From positions 592,329 to 656,328 of the forward strand of contig CBDCYR010000002.1 of NCBI GenBank assembly GCA_965224275.1: 64,000 bases of DNA. Direction: 5' to 3'. The position numbers and the translations under genes are program-made. The DNA is from CAUZWH01 sp965224275 (GTDB lineage: Bacteria; Pseudomonadota; Alphaproteobacteria; SHVV01). The notes beneath the pieces were generated by a model. The model saw only the letters and a list, made by a program, of their open reading frames with translations. It did no database searches and had not been told where the DNA came from. Positions 35,682 through 45,633 of the stretch are shown here, one piece after another. Numbering within the stretch: position 1 is the first letter of the stretch; each line of letters starts with the position of its first letter.

Positions 35682-36677
35682 CCGGCCTTCCGCGACACAC
35701 TCGACCGCCACGCGGTGCTTCTAAAGCAGGCCGCTCCATTCCGCGCCAGGCCTCGGACCTTCGACCGATTGCTCGCCGAGCGCGCCGGCATCGGCCGGCA
35801 GGATCTCGACGCCTTCGAGGCGCTTCATGCCCGCGCCGGCACGTATCGGCGCTCCACTGCCCTCAAGGCGGCGCAGATACGGCGGATGGAGGCCGCCCCG
35901 GAGCAGGAACGCACGGTCGCGCCTGTCACGGCCGAAGCCGCCGCACAGGCCGTCACACGATCCACAGAGGCGAATGCAGCGCCCAAGCCGGTGGACACCG
36001 CCGCACCGGACTGGCGGGCACTCTACGACGCCTTGCAGCAGGACTGGAACGGGATGATCGACCGTTCCGCGCAGCCCGATCTGCCATTGCTTCTTGAGGA
36101 AGGTTACGCTGCGCTGTTCCGCCGCGTGCGTGATCTCGCGGAACATCCGCAAGTTGCCGAAACGGAACGCAACGTGCTTGCGGAACTGATCGAGTATCAC
36201 GACGGCGAGGCCGTAGCGCGTGATACCGTCCGGGACTATCTCACGGCGGCGGAGCGTCATGTACAGGCCTGCGAGCCTCTCCGGCGGGTGGCCGCCAACC
36301 CGGGCATCCACCTGTCGGAGGTCGCCGGCTATACGGAATGGACCGGTGAAGCCCGTAGGCTGGCCGAAACGGGTAAGGCCATTCTCAAGGACGAGGACAG
36401 CTACGCTCCCTGGCTCGACACTATCGCGGCCGGAAAGCACCGCGCGAAGTTGACCGTCGACCAGTTGCGGCACCGGATCGAGGAAGGCCGCGTCGAGGCT
36501 CCGCAGGCGGAGGAACGCCAGGCCCAACGCGAACCGGCCTCGAAGCAGGAGGAAGGCATCGCCTATATCCTCAACGATCCAGAGAAGCTTCAGGAGTTTC
36601 GAAAGCGGCGCGAGGAGCGCCAGCGCAAGGAGGGCAAGGAGCAGCGGAAGGGCCGGCACTGGAGCATGCGTATGTAG
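35682..36677 (+). pseudogene. Relaxase-like mobilisation protein, C-terminal fragment
   Basis: The frame is open from the IS21 end to TAG at 36677, giving about 331 residues. The highly charged helical sequence (RPRTFDRLLAERAGIGRQDLDAFEALHARA, and a C-terminus of RKRREERQRKEGKEQRKGRHWSMRM) resembles the C-terminal regions of large MobA/TraA-type relaxases in alphaproteobacterial conjugative elements. The catalytic N-terminus is missing, so the assignment is by style and context. It belongs on the same element as the type IV secretion genes at 47-63 kb or a sister element. Confidence 0.55.
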
Positions 36678-36828
36678 CCCAGGCCGGGAACGACGAACGA
36701 CATGCGTCTCTTACGGAATGGCCCGGCTGTACCGCCCCAGATCGCATCGACGGACTAAGAATCGCGAGAAACACCCATCCACCGGCTGCAAATGTCGGAT
36801 TTAGGTTTAATTTTGGATTCTCCACGTG

Positions 36829-37187
36829 AGTTATGCCTTCGTGCCCATCGGCATGGTGGCCATGGGCACGGCGGTTCTGTGGCCCGGTGCGCTCTTGAAT
36901 GTCGCCGTGCAGCACATCTGGATGGCGGGGGCCATCGGCCTCATGACCCTTGCCGTCATGACCCGTGCGGCCTTGGCCATACCGGCCACGCCTTGACGGC
37001 CGGCGCCGGAACGACGGGGGTTTATCTGGCGGTGATCGCCTCGGTGCTTGTGCGGTTGTTGGGCGGCGTGTTGCCGGAATGGGCATGGTTGCTCTACACC
37101 GTGTCCGCCATCTTGTGGTGTTCCGCTTTCGCAGGTTTCGCGGTTCTCTACGGGTCTCTCCTGACTCGCTCGCCCGCGGAAAGTTAG
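36829..37187 (+). pseudogene. nnrS: nnrS remnant (C-terminal, frameshifted)
   Basis: From SYAFVPIGMVAMGTAVLWP to LARSPAES-type tail the sequence matches the C-terminal part of NnrS, a polytopic heme/copper membrane protein of the nitric-oxide response. The upstream two-thirds is absent. At about 36973-36978 one base is missing: restoring a G in TTGGCC joins VMTRAALG to HTGHALTAGAGTTGVYLAVI. Lying tail-to-tail with the nitric oxide reductase gene supports the identity. Confidence 0.85.
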
Positions 37188-37215
37188 CCGGACGCGGAGC
37201 CGCCCATGGGACGCG

Positions 37216-39507
37216 CTATGGATCTCGGCTCGTGCGCAAGCCGACTTCCATCCGTACCAGGAAGATGAGCAGCAACAGGGCCCCCAACGCGAACACGATA
37301 TCGCCCGGTACGCGCAACCACACCAGCGTCTCCATCAGCGGCGAATGCAGAAGCTCAGGCGTGCGTGCGTGCCAGTAGCCTTGATCGAATGAGATCAGCG
37401 CCTGGACGATGCCCTGCGGCAGAAGCGAGCCGAACACCATCAGCGCCAGCCCACCGTTGAAGAGCCAGAACACCCATTTCAGCGTGCGGTCGGACCACGC
37501 ACCGGCCGCCTGCGGCAGATCGCGGCGACACAGCAGCATGAGGCCGATGCCGAGCATGCCGTAGACGCCGAACAGCGCCGCGTGGGCGTGCGCCGGCGTG
37601 GTCATCAACCCCTGCAAGTAATAAAGCGATAGCGGTGGATTGATCAGGAAGCCGAGCACTCCGGCGCCGACGAGGTTCCAGAACGCGACCGCCAGGAAGA
37701 ACATCAGCGGCAGGTGATAGCGCTGGACCCACGGCGCTTGCCGTTCCGCGCGCCAGTGATCATGGGCCTCGAAGGCGATCAGCGCGAGCGGCACGACTTC
37801 GAGCGCCGAGAACACCGCCCCGAGCGCCAGAACCGATTCCGGCATGCCGGTAAAATACAAGTGGTGGAAGGTGCCGAGGACGCCACCGCCGAGAAAGATC
37901 ATGGCCGAGAACATGACGTAGATCGCGGCGGTCGAGGGACGCAGAAGCCTCATGTGTACAAAGGCCCAAGCCACCCATGCGGTCGCGAACACTTCGAACA
38001 CGCCCTCAACCCAGAGATGCACGACCCACCACCGCCAGTATTCGGCGACCGTCAGGTGGGTGTCGCGGTCGTAGAGGAACCCGGCACCGAACAACAGCGC
38101 AATGCCGGCCGTAGAGAGAAGCAACAGGATCAGGAGGTGTTTGTCGGGACCCGCTTTGCGGATGGCGGGCACCAGGCAACGCATCATCAAGACCAGCCAG
38201 ATCAGCAGGCCGGCAAAAATCAAAAGCTGCCAAAAGCGCCCCATATCGAGGTACTCGTAGCCCTGATGCCCAAACCAGTAGACCAGCGCGGGATCGGTCA
38301 TGTTTCCGGTCAGGGTGAGCCACTCACCGGCGAGCGAGCCCAGAACAGCGATCACCAGCGCCACCCACAGGGCATCCACGCCCAGTCGTTGCAAGGGCGG
38401 CTCGAATCCGGCGATCAGCGGTGCCAGATACAGTCCCGCACCGAGCCAAGCCGTCGCAATCCATAGCACCGCGAGCTGCACATGCCACGTGCGAGTCAAC
38501 GCATAGGGCGCGACCTCCGACAAGAGAATGCCATAGAAGTCATGGCCCTCGACGGCATAATGCGCGGTCACTGCGCCGAGAGCGATCTGCAGAGCAAGCA
38601 GAACGGCGACGATCCAGATGTATTTGACCACGCCCCGCATCGAGGCGGTGGGCTGAACGGCCGCCATCGGATTGGTGCTCGGATAGCCCTCCAACGGCTG
38701 GATATCCTTCTGCCATTCGTCGCGTTCGCGCAGAAAGAACCAGCACAGCGCACCGGTGGCGGCGATCAGCAGAACCACCGACACGAACGTCCAGATGAAC
38801 GTCGAGCTTGTCGGCCGGTTGCCGACCAGCGGCTCGTGCGGCCAATTGTTGGTGTAGGTAACGGTATCGTCAGGCCGCAACGTGGCCGCGGCCCATGAGG
38901 TCCACCACCACCACGCCGCGAGCTTGCGGATTTCCTCATCGGGTTCGGGACCGAGAGGCTGGTTGGGGATGGCGAAAGCCTCGCGCATGGCCTCGGCGTC
39001 GGGGCCGTCGCCGCTGCCGCCGAACAGCGCCGTGTAATGCGCGATCACGGTTTCGATGGCGCGCGCGCGATCACGGGAGATGACGATCCGGTTGGTCTTA
39101 GGATCGTAGGTGTTGACGCGAATGCGTGCGGCAAGTGCCGCGATGCGTGCGGCCCGCTCTGGCACCGAGACGGCGGCAAGGTCGCCGTCTGCCTCGAGCA
39201 TCGCCAGCGCTTCGCGGTGTAGAACATCGGCCGTCCAGTCGGGCGCCAGATAGCCGCCGTGGCCCCACACCGAGCCCAGCTCCATGCCGCCGAGGCGACG
39301 CCAGACATCACGCCCGTCGTGGACGTCGCTGCTTGTGAAGACCACGGAAGACGTCTCGCCGTCGACCATGACCACTTGTTCGGGCAATGGCGGCGCTTGC
39401 TGGAACGACCGGCCGCCGATCAGAAGCAGAATCCCGAACATCACGACGAGCAGGACGGCGAACATCGTCCAAAGTCTCTTGATGGTGAAGAATTCGCGGT
39501 AGTTCAT
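37216..39507 (-). CDS. norZ: Quinol-dependent nitric oxide reductase (qNOR, single subunit)
   Basis: A 763-residue membrane enzyme reducing two NO to N2O with electrons from quinol. The N-terminal extension folds like NorC without the heme-binding motif, a qNOR trait. The catalytic helices carry the heme/FeB ligands: His in RTWHVQLAVLW, HLWVEGVFEV (His plus Glu), the His pair in FHHLYF, and HAHAALFGVYG. About 14 membrane helices. ATG 39507. It stands alone apart from the broken nnrS, so it most likely serves NO detoxification here. Full length and apparently intact, in contrast to its neighbours. Confidence 0.95.
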   Translation of the reverse strand: MNYREFFTIKRLWTMFAVLLVVMFGILLLIGGRSFQQAPPLPEQVVMVDGETSSVVFTSSDVHDGRDVWRRLGGMELGSVWGHGGYLAPDWTADVLHREALAMLEADGDLAAVSVPERAARIAALAARIRVNTYDPKTNRIVISRDRARAIETVIAHYTALFGGSGDGPDAEAMREAFAIPNQPLGPEPDEEIRKLAAWWWWTSWAAATLRPDDTVTYTNNWPHEPLVGNRPTSSTFIWTFVSVVLLIAATGALCWFFLRERDEWQKDIQPLEGYPSTNPMAAVQPTASMRGVVKYIWIVAVLLALQIALGAVTAHYAVEGHDFYGILLSEVAPYALTRTWHVQLAVLWIATAWLGAGLYLAPLIAGFEPPLQRLGVDALWVALVIAVLGSLAGEWLTLTGNMTDPALVYWFGHQGYEYLDMGRFWQLLIFAGLLIWLVLMMRCLVPAIRKAGPDKHLLILLLLSTAGIALLFGAGFLYDRDTHLTVAEYWRWWVVHLWVEGVFEVFATAWVAWAFVHMRLLRPSTAAIYVMFSAMIFLGGGVLGTFHHLYFTGMPESVLALGAVFSALEVVPLALIAFEAHDHWRAERQAPWVQRYHLPLMFFLAVAFWNLVGAGVLGFLINPPLSLYYLQGLMTTPAHAHAALFGVYGMLGIGLMLLCRRDLPQAAGAWSDRTLKWVFWLFNGGLALMVFGSLLPQGIVQALISFDQGYWHARTPELLHSPLMETLVWLRVPGDIVFALGALLLLIFLVRMEVGLRTSRDP

Positions 39508-39803
39508 GACGACGCCCTTTTGCGACTCCGCAATGGATTCGGCATTGTGGGCGCCAGGAATAGATTACATTGTGGTCGATGGAAATAGAGATTAACTGGG
39601 ATTCCCCATGTTGGAACCGATGCACGCGGGAAAGCGTGCCAAAATCGTCCCGGATTGGCAAGCCGCTTGCTGCTGACGGTCGGCGTTGGCCACGTGCGCG
39701 ATAGAGGGGGCTGGGGGCCCTGGCGGCGTCCGATATTGGGTTCGAACGACATTCGAGACGCACCGGTCCCGTGATCGGCCAGCGGGGATTGGTCTGCCGA
39801 CGG
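39508..39803. other. Non-coding stretch upstream of norZ and behind the IS1380 transposase
   Basis: No gene seen. It must contain the norZ promoter. An inverted repeat CAATG-7 bp-CATTG (39531-39547) lies 24-40 bp before the norZ ATG and is a weak candidate operator; I see no clear FNR/NnrR TTGAT-ATCAA site. The part nearest 39804 is probably IS1380 end sequence. Confidence 0.35.
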
Positions 39804-41153
39804 TCATGCCGGACTTGGATTCGGTCTGAGCCGGTCGATGCGGCGCAGGATATCGGCGAACAGGTCACGGGGGATGGCGACCTCGGCCATCTGGAACGTG
39901 ACGTAGCGCCCGTGGCGGACGATCTTCGCGCCGATCTTGATGAGCTTCTCCCGTAGGCTGGTCAGTGACCACTGTTCCACGGCATCGGGCAACGCCAGGG
40001 TGCGCATGAAATTACCGAGGTTGTAGGCCAGCGCGTGAAGCTGCAGCCGGACGGCGTTGTGGTCGAACCTGCGGCACGACAGCCGGGTCCACTTGATGGC
40101 GTTCTTGCCTTCCTTGATGTGCTGTTCCGCCGTGCCGCGCTGATTGTAAAAGGCGACGACGCGCTCAGCACGGCGCGAGAGGTTGGTCACGATAAAGCCG
40201 ACGCGCGGGTACAGCTCACCTGGATGCCACTCGACCTTGGCGACGACCCGACGGGGCTTCGTCCAAGTGGCAGCCCGATAGCTGAAGCTGGCGTAATACC
40301 GGCGCACGTCCTTGGGCGGTCTGCCGACGGGGCGCTTGAGCAGATGGCCGATGCTGTCCTGGAGCACTCTGTTAGCCGGCAGGCGGATCGCGTACCTGAA
40401 GCCTTCGGCTTCGAGGAACTCGTAAATCCCGGGCAATGCAAACGCAGCATCTCCTCGGAAGTAGCGCCGAAGCAGCCTGTCTCGATAACGAGCGACAACC
40501 GGCTCGAGCACGTCGCGCCATTCGTGGGCGCTGTGCACGTTGCCGGGGCGAAGCGCGCAGCGTTCCAGATCGCCGAACTGGTTGAACACGAACAGCGGAT
40601 GATAGCAGGTGCAGCCGAAATGGCCGTTGTAGGCCGTGCCTTCCTGCTCGCCATGGGTCGGGCTAACGGAGCTGTCCATGTCGAGCACGATGATCTTCAG
40701 CCGGTTCCGTGCATGCACTCGGTCGATCCAGACTCCCGGAAGAGCGGTGAGCGCGGCGAGGTTGTCGTCGATTGTCAGCAACTCAGTCTCGAACCGGCCC
40801 ATCTGGCTGGTCGATGCGCCGCCGCGCTCGACAGCCTTGCCGCCGACGACCCACCGCATCGCGGGATCGCGCCCGAGCCGGTCGGCGTCGTTCACATCCT
40901 CGTATCCGGCGAGCCGTCCAAAGACGGATTGGCGAAGCAGACCGACGACACCGTGCCAACCGTTCTTGCCGGTCCTGCTGTCAGCTAAGACATCACTCGC
41001 CAGTACGGTCAGGCCCAGGGCATCGTCGAGTTCGCGGTAGGCGAGCAGGCCGGCGTCGGATGTGACCCGCGAACCGTGGAACTCCAGCTTCAGCCTTCGG
41101 TCGAAACAGGGCCGAAGTGGGCTGCGATCCGATTCACCCTCCGGGTTCCGCAT
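39804..41153 (-). CDS. IS1380 family transposase
   Basis: 449-residue DDE transposase. Asp in VLDMDSSVSPTHG, Asp in YFRGDAAFALP and Glu in RGTAEQHIKEGKNA fit the IS1380 catalytic triad. ATG 41153 has GGAGG eight bases upstream and is preferred to a longer frame from 41219. Element ends are not certain: weakly matching sequences containing TGATC and TTGGTCTG occur near 39772 and, inverted, near 41227. Confidence 0.88.
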   Translation of the reverse strand: MRNPEGESDRSPLRPCFDRRLKLEFHGSRVTSDAGLLAYRELDDALGLTVLASDVLADSRTGKNGWHGVVGLLRQSVFGRLAGYEDVNDADRLGRDPAMRWVVGGKAVERGGASTSQMGRFETELLTIDDNLAALTALPGVWIDRVHARNRLKIIVLDMDSSVSPTHGEQEGTAYNGHFGCTCYHPLFVFNQFGDLERCALRPGNVHSAHEWRDVLEPVVARYRDRLLRRYFRGDAAFALPGIYEFLEAEGFRYAIRLPANRVLQDSIGHLLKRPVGRPPKDVRRYYASFSYRAATWTKPRRVVAKVEWHPGELYPRVGFIVTNLSRRAERVVAFYNQRGTAEQHIKEGKNAIKWTRLSCRRFDHNAVRLQLHALAYNLGNFMRTLALPDAVEQWSLTSLREKLIKIGAKIVRHGRYVTFQMAEVAIPRDLFADILRRIDRLRPNPSPA

Positions 41154-41181
41154 CCGAGCCACCTCCACCTGATATAAGCCG

Positions 41182-41203
41182 CTGATTCTTACACCAGAAT
41201 CAG
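41182..41203. repeat. Hairpin upstream of the IS1380 transposase
   Basis: CTGATTCT-TACACC-AGAATCAG, an 8-bp perfect stem with a 6-base loop, 29 bp upstream of the transposase ATG. It may be a regulatory structure or protection against read-in transcription. Confidence 0.5.
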
Positions 41204-41227
41204 ACCAAGACCGCATCACATGGATCA

Positions 41228-41575
41228 GTCACGTGGGAAATGCGGGTTAATCAGTACACCACCAAATCGGATAGCAGGATATGACTGAAGGTCGTGTCCC
41301 AGGACGTGGTGTAGGAGTTGTTGGAGCCTCTGGTAGCTGTGGGTAGGCGGCTTGCCGTAGCGAGAGCCCCGCTTAGGCGCTTGGACTGGCCGTGGATTTC
41401 ATTACCAGCACCTGCTTTCTACGCTGATTCTCGTCCGGCAGTGGGCTGGTCTCGCGCCGCCCGGTCATCTCGTGCCGGAAGAATTCGAAGACTGGGATGT
41501 GTCATTGGTGTTGTCCGCGGTCGCGGCAGGGCGTAGGGTAGAATTCTTATGCACTCCTCTACCTGAGAAGGGACA
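41228..41575. other. Non-coding stretch between IS1380 and vapB
   Basis: No gene supported. It includes the outer part of the IS1380 end (around 41228-41256), unidentified sequence, and the upstream region of vapB, where AAGGGA lies just before the ATG. Confidence 0.4.
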
Positions 41576-41833
41576 ATGGGCCTCAATATTAAGAACGATG
41601 AAACCTGTAGGCTCGCTAGTGAACTTGCACGGTTGACCGGCGAGACCATGACCGGCGCGATTACCGTCGCACTGCGCGAACGCCTGGAGCGTGAGAAGCG
41701 CGAACGTAGCGTCGAGACCCGCGTGCAAGAACTGCGCGACATCGCGGAACGCTGCGCCAAGCTGTTGGGGCCGGGACCCTCGGCCGTGGAGCATGGCGAC
41801 GTGCTCTACGACGAGCGGGGATTGCCCAAGTGA
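41576..41833 (+). CDS. vapB: VapB-like antitoxin (Rv0623/PSK family)
   Basis: An 85-residue antitoxin. The N-terminal MGLNIKNDETCRLASELARLTGETMTGAITVALRERL is typical of the Rv0623-type VapB ribbon-helix-helix-like domain; a charged helix and a toxin-wrapping tail follow. The stop overlaps the vapC start (TGATG). VapB normally binds and neutralises VapC and represses the shared promoter. Confidence 0.88.
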   Translation: MGLNIKNDETCRLASELARLTGETMTGAITVALRERLEREKRERSVETRVQELRDIAERCAKLLGPGPSAVEHGDVLYDERGLPK

Positions 41834-42216
41834 TGGTCGATAGCTCGGCGGTGCTGGCCGTTCTGTACCGTGAACCGGACGCGGAGCGCTACGAGAGGGC
41901 GATCGCCGAATCCCCGAATTGCCGCATGTCGGTCGCCAGCATGCTGGAGGCCTCCATCGTTTTGGAAGGCCGCGGCGGTGCGGCGGCGGGGCACGAGCTT
42001 GACGTGTTCCTAGAAAGCGCTGCGATCGAATTGGCGCCGGTCACGGTCGAACATGCGGAAGCAGCCCGACGCGCCTGGAGGCGCTTCGGCAAGGGAAATC
42101 ATCCAGCGGCGCTGAACTACGGCGACTGTTTCGCCTATGCGCTCGCCAAAGTGACGGGCGAGCCTCTGCTGTTCAAGGGCGAGGATTTCTCCCAAACCGA
42201 TATCGAGGCGGCATGA
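41833..42216 (+). CDS. vapC: VapC-like PIN-domain toxin
   Basis: A 127-residue PIN ribonuclease. Acidic active-site residues are Asp3 (MVDSSA), Glu39 (MLEAS), Asp98 (NYGDCFAYALA) and Asp118. Members cut tRNA or rRNA. ATG 41833 overlaps the vapB stop; a GTG one codon earlier is possible. Intact, and one of the few undamaged genes between the IS1380 and IS5 insertions. Confidence 0.9.
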   Translation: MVDSSAVLAVLYREPDAERYERAIAESPNCRMSVASMLEASIVLEGRGGAAAGHELDVFLESAAIELAPVTVEHAEAARRAWRRFGKGNHPAALNYGDCFAYALAKVTGEPLLFKGEDFSQTDIEAA

Positions 42217-42588
42217 ACGGCAAGGTGGAATCGCTTAACCCGGGATCGAGGTGCCGCGCGTGTTGACGGCGGAAGAACAGGACGCGCTGGTAACGGAACT
42301 CGCGTCACGGCCCGGCCACGAAAAGGTCCGAGTGCTGTTGCACCGACTCCTCGTCGGTGGGCTTGGCGCCGACAGTCGGGAAATCGACTTCGAGAAACCG
42401 GCGCCCGAAGTCCGAGGGCGGATCGACGCCTTGCTCGGCCGGACCGTGTTCGAGTTGAAGTCCGATCTGAGACGCGAACGCAGGGACGCCGAGGAGGGGC
42501 TGACCCGATACCTGAGCGAACGCGAGGGACAAACGGGCGAGAAGTATGTCGGCATCGCCACCGACGGCGCCGACTTCATCGCCTATTT

Positions 42589-42620
42589 TTATAAGAGCGA
42601 TTCGTTATAAGAGCGATTCG
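42589..42620 (+). repeat. 16-bp frameshifting tandem duplication
   Basis: The 16-bp unit TTATAAGAGCGATTCG occurs at 42589-42604 and again at 42605-42620. Because 16 is not a multiple of three it ends the first open frame at 42610. With one unit the frame reads YFYKSDSVIEVAAYR without a break. Confidence 0.92.
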
Positions 42621-44703
42621 GTCATCGAAGTCGCAGCATATCGCACGGACCCGGCGGCACCCCGAGCCCTATTGGCGTGGTTGCAGAGCACCGTCGCCAT
42701 CGGCGACGGCCTGCTGCCCGACCCGCCCACAATCATGCGCGAGTTCGGACGCGAGAGCTTGGCCGCCCGGCGCGCCCTCGATGACCTCGGCGAACTCTGG
42801 GAGCATATCGGACAAGCGCCCGAGGCGCGTTTGAAACGCGAGCTATGGAACAAGCTCCTGAGCCTCGCCTATGGGGCCGAGGTCGGCGACGATACCTTGT
42901 TTCTGCAACACACCTATCTTGTCGTTGTTGCGAAGGCGATGGCCTGGGCGGCGATGGTCGATGCGCCGCCTCGGAGCGCAACAGCCTTACTCCACGGCGC
43001 CGCGTTTTCGGACCTCGGCATCACCGGCCAAAGCGAGCCAGATTTCTTCGACTGGCTGCTGGCTACCGAGGACGGCGCGAAATTGGTCATGCGAATTGAG
43101 CGACAGGTGGATCGGTTCCGCTTGCACGATATTCAAGCCGATATTCTCAAGGCGCTCTACGAAAGCTTGATCGACCCGGAGGCCCGTCACGATCTCGGCG
43201 AATACTACACGCCCGATTGGCTGGCGGCCCGCATGGTCGCGACCGTCGTGGACAGCCCATTGGAGCAACGGGTCATGGACCCGGCTTGTGGCTCGGGCAC
43301 GTTTCTGTTCTACGCGGTGCGGGCTGTCCTCGACGCTGCCGACGCCGCCGGGTTGTCGCCGGCAGCGGCGGCGCGGCGAGCGACCGAGAAGATCGCCGGG
43401 ATCGATGTTCATCCCGTGGCCGTAATCTTCGCCCGCGTTACCTAATCTCCTGGCGCTCATGCCGGCGCTTCGCAAAGAACACCCGGGAGACGTGGCCCTG
43501 CCCGTCTATCTCGGTGATGCGCTGCAATGGAATCTGGCTCGGACGGGCGAGAGAGGGGAACAGCCCGATCTGCTTGCGGACAACGACAACTTGGAAATTT
43601 TCGTCCCGGCGATAACGCTGACCAAGCCGGAACTCGTGCGTCTCGATGCGGCGGTGCTCCGCTTCCCGGCCCCCGTGGCGGCCGATGCGGGGCTCTTCGA
43701 CCGGGTACTGAACACAATGATCGAGCTTGGCGCACGATCGGAACCGGCCGCGAATTTCGGCGCCTGGATGGAACGAGAAACATTGTCTGCATCACCCGAA
43801 GACAGGCACGTTCTCCGGGAAACCTACGAAATCATGCGCCGCCTTCAGAACGAAGGCCGCAACCACATTTGGGGGTATGTGGCTCGCAACTTGGCCCGGC
43901 CCGTCTGGCTCTCTTCCGAAGCTCAGAAAGTCGATGTCGTCATCGGCAACCCACCTTGGGTATCGTTTCGTTATATGAGCGAGGAATTTCAGAAACGCTT
44001 CCGCGACGAGTGCCGCGCCGCCAAACTGTGGGTCGGCGGCAAGGTCGCGACGCAGCAGGATTTAGCGAGCTATTTCTACATGCGCGCGGCCTTGCTGTAC
44101 ATGCGCCGGACAGGGCGGATCGCCTTGGTCATGCCTTATGCCGCCATGTCGCGCCAAGCCTATTCAGCGTTCCGCAAGGGCGAAGTTGCGAGCTTCGGCT
44201 TTGGCGAATTTCACCTCCGATTTACCGATGCTTGGGTGTTCGGGCCGGAGGTGCAGCCGCTTTTTCCAGTGCCGAGTTGCGTGCTGTTTGCCCTCGTCCA
44301 CGATGAACCGCTGGCCGCGCCGTTGCCGGCCAACGTGATGACGTTTGCCGGGATGCTGCCGATACGCAATGCCGACGTGAGCGAGGCTGACGCGAATTTA
44401 TCTGAGGCGATGAAGCCTTTGCCAGCGGAAGCATCCGACGAAGGCGGGTCGCCGTATCGCCGCGCATTTCGGCAAGGCGCAACCTTGGTGCCCAGACGCC
44501 TGGTTCTTGTCGAGGCTGCGCCGGTGGAGGGAATGCTGCCGCCTAACCCCGCATTCCCACTGGTTCGCGGGCGAACAGGGAATCAGGACAAGAAGCCTTG
44601 GAAGGACTTGGAACCGCCGCAAGGCACAATTGAGAAGGATTTCTTGCGCCAAGTACTTCTTGGAGAGTCCATTGCCCCGTTCCGTGTCTTGGCACTGACT
44701 GAG

Positions 44704-45633
44704 AGGCCAACCCGAAACTAGTTGAGTGATTTCAGTCGGTTGTGGCTTACTCGGTTGTGTCAAAGCAAACGAGGAGGCACAACATGTGGACCGAAATCAC
44801 TCGCCCGAATTATGAGCGCCGTGGCGGGCGCTACGCAAGCGACCTGACGGATCGAGAGTGGGCGTTGATCGCGCCGCTCATGCCGCCGCGCAAGAAGATC
44901 GGCCGGCCGAGGACGACGGACCTGCGCCATGTCATGGATGCGGTCATGTACATGGCCTCGACGGGCTGCCAGTGGGCGATGTTGCCGAACGACTTCCCTC
45001 CGCCTTCCACGGTCCAGCGCTATTTCTACGACTGGCGCTCCAACGGCCTGCTGGAGAGCATCAACCATCACCTGGTCATGGCGGCCCGGGAGCTGGAAGG
45101 ACGCGAGGCCGGCCCGAGCGCCGGGGTGATCGACAGCCAGAGCGTGAAAACCACGGAAAGCGGTGGTGTTCGGGGCTATGACGCGGGCAAGAAGATCAAG
45201 GGCCGCAAGCGTCACATCGTCACCGATACACTCGGCCTGCTGGTCGGCCTGATCGTGCACGCAGCCGATATCCAGGACCGCGACGGCGCGCCCGAGGTCC
45301 TCAAATCGATCCGTCATCGCTTCCCCCGGCTGCGTCACCTCTTCGCCGACGCCGCCTACGCGGGACCGAAACTCGAGGGCGCCCTTGAGGACATCGGCCG
45401 CTGGAAGCTCGAGATCATCAAGCGCTCAGACACCGCCCAGGGCTTCGAGCTCCTGCCCAGACGATGGGTCGTCGAGAGGACCTTCGCCTGGCTCAACCGA
45501 TGCCGTCGACTGGCCAAGGATTGGGAGAAATCAATCGCCTCCGCACAGGCATGGATTCTTGTCGCCAACATCCGACTCCTCACAAGGCGGCTCGCAAGGT
45601 ACTGTTATCAAACATAGAGTTTCGAGTCGGACT
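44704..45633 (+). mobile_element. IS5-family element (930 bp)
   Basis: Imperfect terminal inverted repeats AGGCCAACCCGAAACT and (inverted) AGTCCGACTCGAAACT match at 13 of 16 positions. CTGAG is found on both sides (44699-44703 and 45634-45638), a direct target duplication. Removing the element and one CTGAG rejoins ALTE to AVVPWDQERHELL in the methylase gene. Confidence 0.88.
44784..45617 (+). CDS. IS5 family transposase
   Basis: 277-residue DDE transposase: Asp in GVIDSQSVKT, Asp in LFADAAYAG and Glu in WVVERTFAWLNR. N-terminal DUF4096-type domain (LTDREWALIAPLMPP). ATG 44784 follows a GAGGAGG ribosome site at 9 bp. It is intact. Confidence 0.94.
   Translation: MWTEITRPNYERRGGRYASDLTDREWALIAPLMPPRKKIGRPRTTDLRHVMDAVMYMASTGCQWAMLPNDFPPPSTVQRYFYDWRSNGLLESINHHLVMAARELEGREAGPSAGVIDSQSVKTTESGGVRGYDAGKKIKGRKRHIVTDTLGLLVGLIVHAADIQDRDGAPEVLKSIRHRFPRLRHLFADAAYAGPKLEGALEDIGRWKLEIIKRSDTAQGFELLPRRWVVERTFAWLNRCRRLAKDWEKSIASAQAWILVANIRLLTRRLARYCYQT

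Noticed and set aside
34061..36097. 678-residue plus-strand open frame across istA and into the relaxase-like fragment
   Set aside because: Antisense to istA and out of frame with the relaxase-like sequence; GC-driven shadow.
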